A stretch of DNA of 64,000 bases from Acheta domesticus (lineage: Eukaryota; Arthropoda; Insecta; Orthoptera; Gryllidae): NCBI GenBank assembly GCA_031308135.1, contig JAHLJT010004567.1, positions 137,096,991 to 137,160,990 on the forward strand, read 5' to 3'. The stretch's first letter is position 1, and each line of letters begins with the position of its first letter. Position numbers and translations under genes: made by a program. Shown in pieces: positions 35,369 to 45,445 of the stretch. The notes under the pieces were generated by a model. It had not been told where the DNA came from, did not search any database, and was given only the letters and a program-made list of their open reading frames with translations.

Positions 35369-37366
35369 GTGGCAGTGGCGGTGGCGCGGTGGCAGTGGCG
35401 GTGGCGCGATGGCGCGGTGGCGCGGTGGCGCGATGGCGCGATGGCGCGGTGGCGCGATGGCGCGGTGGCGCGATGGCGCGGTGGCGCGGGGGCGCGGGGG
35501 CGCGGTGGCGCGGGGGCGCGGGGGCGCGGGGGGCGCGGTGGCGCGGTGGCGCGGTGGCGCGGTGGCGCGGTGGCGCGGTGGCGCGGTGGCGCGGTGGCGC
35601 GGTGGCGCGATGGCGCGGTGGCGCGATGGCGCGGTGGCGCGATGGCGCGGTGGCGCGGTGGCGCGGTGGCGCGATGGCGCGGTGGCGCGGGGGCGCGGTG
35701 GCGCGGTGGCGCGGTGGCGCGATGGCGCGGTGGCGCGGTGGCGCGGTGGCGCGGGGGCGCGGGGGCGCGGTGGCGCGGTGGCGCGGTGGCGCGGTGGCGC
35801 GGTGGCGCGATGGCGCGGTGGCGCGATGGCGCGGTGGCGCGGGGGCGCGGGGGCGCGGGGGCGCGGTGGCGCGGGGGCGCGGGGGCGCGGGGGCGCGGGG
35901 GCGCGGTGGCGCGGTGGCGCGGTGGCGCGGTGGCGCGGGGGCGCGGGGGCGCGGGGGCGCGGGGGCGCGGGGGGCGCGGGGGCGCGGTGGCGCGGTGGCG
36001 CGGTGGCGCGGTGGCGCGGGGGCGCGGTGGCGCGGGGGCGCGGTGGCGCGGTGGCGCGGGGGCGCGGGGGCGCGGGGGCGCGGGGGCGCGGTGGCGCGAT
36101 GGCGCGGGGGCGCGGGGGCGCGGGGGCGCGGGGGCGCGGGGGCGCGGTGGCGCGGTGGCGCGGTGGCGCGGGGGCGCGGGGGCGCGGTGGCGCGGTGGCG
36201 CGGGGGCGCGGGGGCGCGGTGGCGCGGGGGCGCGGGGGCGCGGGGGGCGCGGGGCGCGGGGGCGCGGGGGCGCGGGGGCGCGGGGGCGCGGGGGCGCGGG
36301 GGCGCGATGGCGCGGGGGCGCGGGGGCGCGGGGGCGCGGGGGGCGCGGGGGCGCGGTGGCGCGGGGGTCGCGGGGGCGCGGGGGCGCGGGGGCGCGGGGG
36401 CGCGGGGGCGCGGGGGCGCGGGGGCGCGATGGCGCGGTGGCGCGGTGGCGCGGGGGCGCGGGGCGCGGTGGGCGCGGTGGCGCGGTGGCGCGGTGGCGCG
36501 GTGGCGCGGTGGCGCGGTGGCGCGGGGGCGCGGGGGCGCGGGGGCGCGGGGGCGCGGGGGGCGCGGTGGCGCGGGGGCGCGGGGGCGCGGTGGCGCGGTG
36601 GCGCGGTGGCGCGGGGGCGCGGGGGCGCGGTGGCGCGGTGGCGCGGTGGCGCGGGGGCGCGGGGGCGCGGTGGCGCGGGGGCGCGGGGGCGCGGGGGCGC
36701 GGGGGCGCGGGGCGCGGGGGCGCGGGGGCGCGATGGCGCGGTGGCGCGGGGGCGCGGGGGCGCGGGGGCGCGGGGGGCGCGGTGGCGCGGTGGCGCGGGG
36801 GCGCGGGGGCGCGGGGGCGCGGGGGCGCGGTGGCGCGGGGGCGCGGGGGGCGCGGTGGCGCGGTGGCGCGATGGCGCGGGGGCGCGGGGGCGCGGGGGGC
36901 GCGGGGGCGCGGGGGCGCGGGGGCGCGGTGGCGCGGTGGCGCGGTGGCGCGGGGGCGCGGTGGCGCGGTGGCGCGGTGGCGCGGGGGCGCGGGGGCGCGG
37001 TGGCGCGGTGGCGCGGTGGCGCCGGGGCGCGGTGGCGCGGGGGCGCGGGGGCGCGGGGGCGCGGGGGCGCGATGGCGCGGTGGCGCGGGGGCGCGGGGGC
37101 GCGGGGGCGCGGGGGCGCGGTGGCGCGGTGGCGCGGGGGCGCGGGGGCGCGGGGGCGCGGGGGCGCGGTGGCGCGGGGGCGCGGGGGCGCGGTGGCGCGG
37201 TGGCGCGGTGGCGCGATGGCGCGGGGGCGCGGGGGCGCGGGGGCGCGGGGGCGCGATGGCGCGGTGGCGCGGTGGCGCGGTGGCGCGGTGGCGCGGGGGC
37301 GCGGGGGCGCGGGGGCGCGGTGGCGCGGTGGCGCGGTGGCGCGGTGGCGCGGTGGCGCGGTGGCGA
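35369..37366. repeat. 2-kb GC-rich minisatellite, 9-bp unit
   Basis: About 220 copies of three main units: GGCGCGGTG, GGCGCGGGG and GGCGCGATG. ATG-type units concentrate in the first 450 bases and are scattered later. A few 8- and 10-bp units (extra or missing G) and single changes (a T near 36368, a C near 37022) shift the register. Because 9 is divisible by 3 and no unit contains a stop, long frames stay open on both strands (Gly/Ala/Arg/Trp one way, Arg/Pro/Ala/His the other). These are artefacts. G-runs separated by CGC could form quadruplex or Z-DNA. Confidence 0.97.
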
Positions 37367-38024
37367 GCGGCCGGCCGGCCGGCCGGTCGCCCGCGCGTAA
37401 AAGAGCAAGCCGATGCAACAGGCTTACCTTCGGCTGCTGAATCGTAAAAGTGTTGTTCCCGCCGCGGCCGCTCTCCGCGGGCGAGCGTGCCACCCGACCG
37501 GTCACGGACCCATAATGAGACGAATCGCCGAGGAGGTTCTTGTCCGTCTCCAACCTCCGAGGCCGAGCTACAGGATCTTCAATCACTAGACGATTCTAGC
37601 AATTCTTTAAGGGACGTTATTGAACCCCTAAGTCAAAGCAAGGCAGTGATACAGAATATGTGCAACGGGAGGTCTTAGACGCCAGGAAGAGGAGATCATC
37701 CATTCAAAATTAAATATAGGAATCAAAAACCGATGTAGGTAAATATCTTTTTTGCCAACCGGACAATAACTGATTGGATCTACCTGCTGCAGCATTAGCG
37801 AATTTTCCCTCTCGTGCGCGTTGTTTCCGGAATCGTCTAGGCAATTGCGTGTGTTGTGAAATATGCGTAGTAGCCTAAGTCTTCTTTGTTATTTAGTTGT
37901 ACTTTCCTTATAATACGTATTCTTATATATGTATTCTTGTATACGTATTCCTGTCTTAGAATGTCTGTGTGTTCTGTATAAATCCTGCCACCGAGCAAAA
38001 GCTCATTAGCAGGAAATAATAATA
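37367..38024. other. No gene recognised
   Basis: A (GGCC)n-type junction at 37370-37386 borders the minisatellite, then a CpG-rich 37450-37560, then AT-rich sequence. No recognisable frame. Confidence 0.5.
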
Positions 38025-38062
38025 ATAATAATAATAATAATTATTATTATTATTATTATTAT
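38016..38062. repeat. (AAT)n/(ATT)n palindromic microsatellite
   Basis: An AAT run passes directly into its complementary ATT run, giving a self-complementary hairpin of about 46 bases. Confidence 0.95.
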
Positions 38063-38069
38063 AACAACT

Positions 38070-38290
38070 CAGTACTGGTTCGCCAATTCCTACGCAGAGC
38101 TGTCTTAGTGGTTCGCGGCAACTCCTGGACAGGTGATTTCGTGGTTCCTAGGCTCTGCGCGAATAACGGTTTGCTAACTCCTACGAAAATTTGCTTCTTT
38201 TGAGGTTTAGTAACTCCCTCGACGCAGCTGATTTAATGGTTTGATAATTCCTAGACGCTGTGGTTATAGTAACTTGGTAAAACGAATATC
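38070..38290. repeat. Degenerate about 35-bp tandem repeat
   Basis: Around six imperfect units share GGTT(T/C)G..AA(T/C)TCCTA(C/G) followed by a variable 15-20 bases, ending near GGTAAAACG. Confidence 0.5.
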
Positions 38291-38639
38291 CTGAGACACC
38301 TGTTCAACATAAATAACGCATAGGTTCTATTTCCTGGATTGGCAATCGCTTGTTGCTTGGGTTCGATGGTTTAATGTTCCACCACTCATCTGATAATTGT
38401 GGTGGGACAACCACAGGACACGTAGAATCTCATCCTGATCGTTATATCCTCTAGAAATGTGCTGGAGACTCTGAACTCTTCAGTTCCTTATTGATGTAAC
38501 TCATTTACATCACATTGGCGAATTAATTTCATAAGACTGGCGGGTAATGGTAACAGTCATAAGAAACCTTGCCCAGCGGCATCTTTCTCAAAGGCCCCAA
38601 GGCAATTTAGGTCCTTCCACCAGTGCCTGTCAAAGCCAG

Positions 38640-39020
38640 TACAACATCCTGTGTAATTTCGAATATTCCGAGCGCCGCCGGGCGGCTCGATAGGAAACCA
38701 CCAAAGCGGCGCCGGGCCTCCTCGTGTTCGAGTGGAGCGGAGGTGGGGAGGCTGAATGAAAGGGCAGGGGGAGGGGGAGGGGGCGAGGCGGGGTCAGCCG
38801 AGGGCGACGGGGCCCAGATTGCGGTTGGGCGGGGGAGGGGGAGCGCTTCCGCTGCCGCCACCCGCCAGATGGCGCCTCCGCGGTCGCCTGCTACGCCCCG
38901 CCCCGCCCCGCCCCGCCCGCCAGCGCGCCCGCACGCACGAAAGCGCGGAAAAACTTCGTGCGGGCCCGCCCCGCCCCTCCCCTCCCCTCCCCTCCCTTGC
39001 CCTCCGCGCACCTGTCGCAC
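38640..39020. other. GC-rich, CpG-rich island
   Basis: Contains GGGGGAGGGGGAGG near 38770 and CCCCGCCCCGCCCCGCC near 38896, which resemble Sp1-type boxes, followed by CCCCTCCCCTCC. Frames on both strands are low-complexity. Confidence 0.45.
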
Positions 39021-39372
39021 GCGCCACCGAGGCGGTGCCCCCTACCCGCCCACCACTACACGCAGCGGCGACGACCGTGGCCGACTGCATCCCGCGATCA
39101 GTTCTCCCTCACCGTCCTCCCCAGCCTATCCCATTGCCGGTACCGGACAAGGCTTAGCCCGACTGCAACCCGTTTCATTTATCCGGTGTATCGCATGGCA
39201 CCGCCGAGGCGGTGCCCCCCTCGCCTCGCTACACGCGGCGGCGACGGCCGTGCCTGACTGCATCCCTCCATCAGTTCTTCCTCACTGTCCTCCCTCCCGA
39301 GCCTATCCCATTGCCGGTACCTGACGAGGCTTAGCCCGACTGCAGTGCGTTTCGTTTATCCGGTGTTTCGGA
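39021..39372. repeat. Two-copy tandem duplication, about 177 bp
   Basis: CACCGAGGCGGTGCCCCC...CTACACGCAGCGGCGACG... at 39021 is repeated as CGCCGAGGCGGTGCCCCCC...CTACACGCGGCGGCGACGG at about 39202. Both contain CCTATCCCATTGCCGGTACC and GCTTAGCCCGACTGCA and end in GTTTATCCGGTGT. GGCACCGCCGAGGCGGTGCC is itself a palindrome. Confidence 0.85.
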
Positions 39373-39732
39373 AGGAATAAATATGTTTGCTTTCATAACT
39401 AGCGAGCGCATAATGTTATTTCCTGTCATCCGTTACTGCGACCCACAGTGGCTTCGGGACATCCCCCCGTAGTACCCAGCAAGTGGTCCCTCAGACCTCC
39501 AGTCGGCATTAATAAACCCTATGGGATTTTCACTGACTGCTGAAGGCAGCTTCGTTCGCTGGCTAATTCAAGGTTCGGGCCACCACTCTAATCAATGGCG
39601 TGGTGTGCCAATTCAGTTTCTCTCCTGTTCCCTCCATGGGACGGTAATAGGCTACCACTGACATAGCTCTCAGGCTCATGGGGTTACTCAAGCTCCACCA
39701 CTAACTATAAGGTCGTGTACTCCCTAGGTAGA
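39373..39732. other. No gene recognised
   Basis: Mixed composition without frames or repeats of note. Confidence 0.45.
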
Positions 39733-39946
39733 GTTGTTGTTGTTCTTCTTGTTCTTCTTGTTCTTCTTGTTCTTCTTGTTCTTCTTGTTCTTCTTGTTCT
39801 TCTTGTTCTTCTTGTTCTTCTTGTTCTTCTTGTTCTTCTTGTTCTTCTTGTTCTTCTTGTTCTTCTTGTTGCGTTGTTGCGTTGTTGCTTTGTTGCGTTG
39901 TTGCTTTGTTGCTTTGTTGTTTTTGTTGCTTTGTTGTTTTTGTTGA

Positions 39947-39984
<38 letters not shown>

Positions 39985-39985
39985 C
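39733..39985. repeat. Compound short tandem repeats
   Basis: About 14 copies of the 9-mer TTCTTCTTG, then GTTGCGTTGTTGCTTT variants, then an (ATT)n run at about 39950-39983. Translation gives a spurious poly-Leu/Val or poly-Phe peptide. Confidence 0.97.
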
Positions 39986-40059
39986 TCTATATCACGACTA
40001 AAGCTGAATGAGTATAAAATCTACTCCATGTTGCAACCAGCTACCTAAGGAGCAGATGT

Positions 40060-40215
40060 ACGTGCCTCTACAAAATGTGAGCAGATCCAAATAAAACAAT
40101 TTCTCGCACTTCCCTGTCCTTTGAATGACCTAGAAGTTTAGCCAAGTTCTTACACAAATTTTTCGGAACAAATCCCAGAGCTCCGATTACTATCGGAACG
40201 ACCTGTGCTTTTCTT
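40060..40215 (-). pseudogene. LINE C-terminal tail remnant
   Basis: The minus frame reads QVVPIVIGALGFVPKNLCKN, then LAKLLG...VREIVLFGSAHIL and a stop. The string VIPIVIGALG.VPKNL followed by a LQKTALLGTAHIL-like end is a recurrent C terminus of non-LTR retrotransposon polyproteins; here the block is diverged. Only about 45 residues align in one frame. It may be the same family as 27083-27313. Confidence 0.65.
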
Positions 40216-40458
40216 TGCAATGCTTCTTGCTACAATAACAATGCCTCTGTTTCTCATTCTTCTGTCAGATTTCATGAGCCTTTTCTTCTGCCTCATTAGA
40301 GGGTCATCTCGATGACTGAGTACATACTTTCCCTTTCCAAATATTGCATTGTGCCAGGAGGCTTCAATAAATTTGTCTCAGGCCTCTTCCTCTTTCGTTA
40401 CTTGACTTTATTACGATTATTATTATACATAGTGATATTATATATAGTGACATATGAA

Positions 40459-40514
<56 letters not shown>

Positions 40515-41109
40515 GAACCTAAGGACGATTTGCGTCCATAGACTGCATTGGTAAAACGACACATTCCTTCCCCGACCAAATGATCCTCACGCACTCATAA
40601 ATCTTCCCAGGGCGAAACATCTTGACTGGAAACATTTTCACAATGCTTTCTAAGAAACCATGCTACTTATTGCGACTCCTATTACCCAAGGCACGAGAAG
40701 ATCCCTCAAAAAGAGCAATTAGACCGGAGGCCATTCGCGTGGGCGCTTTGGAATTGGAGTGTCGCCTCGCGGGTCTCCGCTGCATTGGAAGCGCGCGACG
40801 TGATCGTGACTGCACGCTGCATTTGTCTTCCTTAGAGGCCGCGTTCATGTTGAGGAAAAAAAGAAAACAACGAAAATAGGAAAAAAGAACGCGGAAGAAA
40901 AAGAAGAAAAGGCCGCAAGTCTAAAACAATAGAAGGCTGGAACACAGAAGCCTGAGAATAAGAATAATCTCGTGTGCGTGAATCTTATGGTGCGAGCTAC
41001 AGCCAGCTATGGCTACTTTCATACGTTACGATGGTTTCGGTGTGTTTATTTAAGCGTTGTCCCTTTTTTGTCCCACGTCGTCTTAGGTGTCTCAAGCATC
41101 AATTGATGT
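40216..41109. other. No gene recognised
   Basis: Contains the (ATT)n run at 40460-40512. The 85-residue plus frame at 40622-40879 ends in a Lys-rich tract and has no recognisable domain. Confidence 0.45.
40460..40512. repeat. (ATT)n microsatellite
   Basis: About 17 uninterrupted ATT units. Confidence 0.97.
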
Positions 41110-41608
41110 CACTGGAGATCGTAAGGTTCCCCTCCTGACGGTGGAAGGATTTTACACACTATCTAGATAGCTGGATGAATTCAGCCGTTATTCTGGAGGA
41201 GAATTCTAGCGGCCCGCTGCTTTGATTGTTAAATTTCCGTGGTTTCTGCGATCATCAGCAGGCGAATGCCGGAGCACTAATCTAACAAACGTGCCACGGA
41301 CATTGTGTGATCTTTGCTCCCTTATCATCCTCAACCCTTACTTACAGACCATTTGCACGCATTACTTTACCACACAAGTCGGGAGACCAGTCGGAAACGT
41401 ACAGATTCCGGCTGGAGCGGTGCCCCGCTGGTGAGAGATACCTGGTTGGGGATAACTCCGTAAGCTGACGGATAGGTGGGATCCGGATCTCGCCATTCAG
41501 CGGGAGAGGACCATCGCCACCTCCCGTGATAAAAAATGCATTACATTTACGGAACTAATGCCCTTAGTAGATGGCGCGCCCGGAATCACTAATTAATCAA
41601 TCAATTAT
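41110..41608 (+). repeat. SINE copy
   Basis: All family blocks are present from the CCTGACGGTGGAAGGATTTT head region to GGCGCGCCCGGAATCAC and an AATCAATCAATT tail. It is followed after about 30 bp by an inverted copy. Confidence 0.9.
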
Positions 41609-41639
41609 TGTCCTGCAAAGTTTTGTCCCGCTTTTCCCC

Positions 41640-41792
41640 GCTGGATGATGAGACCCGGCGCCAACGTATCGTCGTCTAGCGAGATTTTTCCCCTCAGCCA
41701 GGTATCTCCCACCAGCGGGGTACCGCCCCAGCCGGGGCTAAGCTCTAAGCTCCCGACCGGTCACCCGGCATGTGGTGGAAGTGTACTGTATG

Positions 41793-41843
<51 letters not shown>

Positions 41844-41985
41844 GGGGGTGAGAATAGGGCAAGGAAGAAAAAGGAAAGATCGCACGCGGTCCGTGGCTCG
41901 TGTGTTAGTGTACGCTGCTCCGGCATTCGCCTGGTGTTGAGCGGAGAAACCACGGAAAACTACCGATCAGACCAGCCGTCCCGCA
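41640..41985 (-). repeat. SINE copy, inverted, tail-to-tail with the previous one
   Basis: Reverse complement of the family: CCCCGCTGGATGATGAGAC, GGTATCTCCCACCAGCGGGG, CCCGACCGGTCACCCGGC, then a pyrimidine/purine tract and GGCATTCGCCTGGTGTTGA. The last about 60 bases of the family 3' end are missing. Its internal (CA)n has expanded. Confidence 0.9.
41793..41841. repeat. (GT)n microsatellite inside the inverted SINE
   Basis: About 24 GT units lie exactly where other SINE copies carry a short ACACACAC tract (for example 33870 and 47712). Confidence 0.95.
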
Positions 41986-42079
41986 AAGAAAAGTCTCTGG
42001 CGCATGGATTCTTCTCGCCATAAACGACTGCCTCGCCAGGGCCACTGGCCGGGGAAAATCAAACATCCCTGCCCGGCTG

Positions 42080-42340
42080 CCTGTGTCCCGTCGGCCGGGC
42101 ACGGCGTGACGTCGGTGCCCCCTCCCTCCTCCCCCGCTCCCTCCGCCCCCGCTCCCCCGGGGCACGATTCGCTCCGCTTCTCCTATTCACTGCGCCGCGC
42201 CGCGGCGGCGACGGCAGGGCTGCGTCTTATTCATCGTCCACCGGCGATGGCGACAGGTCGCTTGGAACGGTGAAGGCGGCGGGAGGCGAGGGGGAATGAG
42301 GAGGTCACGGGGATGGGAAGGGGTGGGGGAAACGCGGAGA
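42080..42340. other. GC-rich, CpG-rich island
   Basis: About 260 bases, C-rich at 42115-42165 and G-rich at 42265-42340. No supported gene. Confidence 0.45.
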
Positions 42341-42732
42341 AGACGAGGAGAGGGAAGATCCGTGTAGTTCCAAGGGGTGTTATATGCTGAGACCGGATTT
42401 TCATGTAATTACATATTTTTGCCTTCCTACTTACCGTTCTCCAAATTGTAATCTTTTTTTTTTATTTTTTTTTTTTTTTTATTTTCCACAGGCCAGCATA
42501 ATTGCTTTACAGGGATTGTTTTCATTTAAACCAACTCAAACCACAAAACTTACAAAAATAAATAACCAACAGACAGTACTATTCAATCATCGAAGGAACA
42601 AGGGATAACATTCATATAATACATTCATTCTTTAATAAGTAGAATTAAGGGAAGCCCAACAGGTTCCTCATTATTGTTTATTATTTTTCAGATTTTGTTT
42701 GTTTGTTTATTATTGTTCAAATTCTGAAAGAT

Positions 42733-45445
42733 TTATGGGGGGTCAGCAAATTGGATTAAATATTTGTCATATGGGAATCTGTTTTTGATTCGAGAAGTTG
42801 TTGCTGATTGACCAAGGTTATAATAGTCAGTTGCTGGTATATTATGTAAATATGTGAAAAAAGAATGTGAACGTTTGAGCATTGTTTGGTGGATAGTTTC
42901 TGTTTTTAATTCTGAGTGTAATTGACTGTTTCTAATGAACCAGGGGGCGTTTACAGCTATACGAAGGATTTTGTTTTGGAAGGTTTGTATTTTCTTTATA
43001 TTAGTTGCGGCAGTGTTGTACCATATCGGGCATGCATACATTATAATGGGAAGAACTATTGCTTTGTAAAGCACTAATGTACATTCTGTTTTGAGGGCGC
43101 TTTTTCTGTTAATTAATGGATATAATTTATGTAGTCTTCTGTTTGCTTGTATAATTTTGTCATTTATATGATTAGTCCATGTTAGTCTGGTATCCATTAA
43201 TACACCGAGATATTTTATCGCTTTGTTTTTTGGTAACCAATCAAGTGTTTTATCAAATAGCTTTAGAGGTTTGGGTTTCGTGGTTATTGGACATAGTGTA
43301 AATATTTTTGCTAAACATTTATTGGGATTTAATTTTATTTTCCATTTATCTGCCCATAGTGTTACCTTGTTTAATTCATCTTGTAAATTTTCTATAGCAG
43401 TATTCAGGCATTTGTTGGAGGTTAATATTGCACTGTCATCGGCAAATAATGCTACTGTGGTGTTTTGAGTTGTTGGGAAGTCAGCTGTGAATATGTTGAA
43501 CAAGGTTGCAGATAATGGGCTACCTTGTGGTACTCCTGCTGTGATTTCTTTTTGTAAAGAATAGGTGGAATTTATTCTTACAGAAAAAACTCTTTCTTTT
43601 AAGAAGCTTTGTATTATTTTCACTAGGTAATGGGGTAGGCCTGATTCTTGTAATTTAAATATCAAACCCTCGTGCCAAACTCTGTCGAAAGCTTGAGTTA
43701 CGTCCAAGAAAACTGCTAGAGAATGCTTTTTTTGTTCAAAACTTTTGTATACTAGTTCAGTGATTCTTAAAAGTTGGTGTGTCGTTGAGTATTTTTCTTT
43801 AAATCCAAATTGGAAATGTGGTATGTATGATATTTCATTTGTAAATTTCAGAAGTCGTTTAAGTATTAATTTTTCTATTACTTTAGCTATTATAGGGATT
43901 AGGCTTATGGGTCTATAGTTTTCTGTATATGCTGGGTTTTTACCAGGTTTTGGTATTGGAATTATTATAGAATGTTTCCATTTTGTGGGATAGTACCCTA
44001 TTCTTAACATTGAATTGAATATTGCAGTTAAGTAGCCTATAGTTTTCTTATTTAGTTTTTGTAAAATTATGGTAGGAATTTGGTCTATTCCAGCTGATTT
44101 TTTCTTAGGCAGGTGTTTAATTGTTTGGTATGTTTCATTTGGTGATATATATTTTACTGGATGTGGAACTGTTATTATTTCATTATTAATAATTTGGATT
44201 GTGTTGTTATTATTTGAAGTTGGATTTAGAGCAAAAGTTTCTTGAAAATGTTCCGCTAATATTTCACACTTCTCTTTTGTTGTTGTAGCTTTTTTATCTA
44301 ATTTCTTTAACTCAGGTATAATTGTTGGTTCTTTCAATATTTGTTTTGTAACCTGCCATAAGTTGTTGTCTTTAGGGTTTATTTTTTTAATGTGATTTTT
44401 ATATTGTTGGATTCTGTGTTCATCTAGTGCTGTTTTTACTTGGCATGTTAGTTTATTTAGCACTTTCTTTAAATCTGGGCTTCTGTATTGCTGCCATTGC
44501 CGTCGTATTCTGTGTTTCTTTTGAATTAATTTTTTCGATGTTAACAGGTATGGTTTGTTGCATTAATTTAGGTTTATGATTAGGATTAGTATTTGCCTCT
44601 TTCGCTGCGTTTTGGATAATTTTAGTGAGGGTATCTACTGCAAAATCAATCTCTTCTTTGTTTTTCATGAATCGGTTTATGGGAAGGGCGTTATCAACAT
44701 TTGTTTGGAATTTTATCCAATCTATGTTTTTTGTATCTATACTATGGGGCAATTCTGCTTTAATGTAGTACATATCTGAAGTGAGTATTACAGGACAGTG
44801 ATCAGAGTCTAATTCAGGTAAAGAATGAGCATAGAGGGTATGAGTTAGGTTTTTAATGATGGCAATGTCTAAGATATCTGGTTTTGCGTTACGATTTTTC
44901 GGGTAGTGAGTAGGATTTGTTGGTGCTATGATTTGGAAGTTTAAATTTGTTGAAGCTTTTAGTAATTTTCTTCCATTTGGTGTGTTCACTTTGCAGCCCC
45001 AATTGATATGTTTGCTATTTAAATCACCCATTAAAATGGTAGGTTCTGAACTTTGTAATATTTGCTTTAATTCATTTATTTTGATTTGTTTTTTAGGTGG
45101 TTTATATGCTGATATGATATTTAGATATTCATTTCCTAACGTTATTTTCACTGCAATCAGTTCAAGATCATTCAATTTTGGGATAGAAATTAATGACTGG
45201 TCCAGTTTCTTTTTGATTATGATGGCTACTCCTCCTGCTGTATGTTGACATATTCTGTCTTCTCTGTAGCAATTATATCCTGGTATTTTAAATGTTTGTC
45301 CTGGTACTAAGTGTGTTTCTGTTATGCATGCAATTGTTATTGAATGATTTTTTAGGAAGTGAATAAGTGTGTTTCTTTTATTTAATAATCCATTTGCATT
45401 CCAATTTAGAAGTGTTATAGATTTTAAGTTGGGCTGCTTATCCAT
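42733..45445 (-). CDS. LINE ORF2: endonuclease and reverse transcriptase (one frameshift)
   Basis: ATG at 45445, stop at 42733. The N-terminal part (330 residues in its frame) is an apurinic/apyrimidinic-type endonuclease: LNWNANG at residues 13-19, TETH around 42-45, MGDLNSKHINWG around 139-150 with the conserved Asp and Asn, and SDHCPV around 214-219. A single-base shift follows, best placed at an A-run near 44530. The frame then carries RRQWQQY...SPDLKK and, from the Met at 44463, the reverse transcriptase: NYRPISL, LDVTQAFDRVW (first catalytic Asp), GVPQGSPLSATLF and the FADD active site at residues 340-343 of the downstream frame. The protein would nick target DNA and copy the element RNA onto it. 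There is no RNase H domain. Apart from the shift it looks intact. Confidence 0.93.

Noticed and set aside
35242..37586. Open frames of about 680-760 residues, three reading each way, in the GC-rich minisatellite
   Set aside because: The 9-bp unit is in frame with itself and contains no stop codon, so openness is automatic. The proteins would be pure repeats of Gly/Ala/Arg/Trp or Arg/Pro/Ala/His, with frames open on both strands at once.
39715..40011. 98-residue Leu/Val-rich membrane-like protein
   Set aside because: It is a direct translation of (TTCTTCTTG)n and (ATT)n repeats.
40312..40594. Poly-Tyr/poly-Asn small protein frames
   Set aside because: Translation of the (ATT)n microsatellite on either strand.
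42436..42484. T-tract at 42454-42484 as a polymerase III terminator or simple poly(T)
   Set aside because: It is better explained as the complement of the LINE poly(A) tail, since the target duplication adjoins it exactly.
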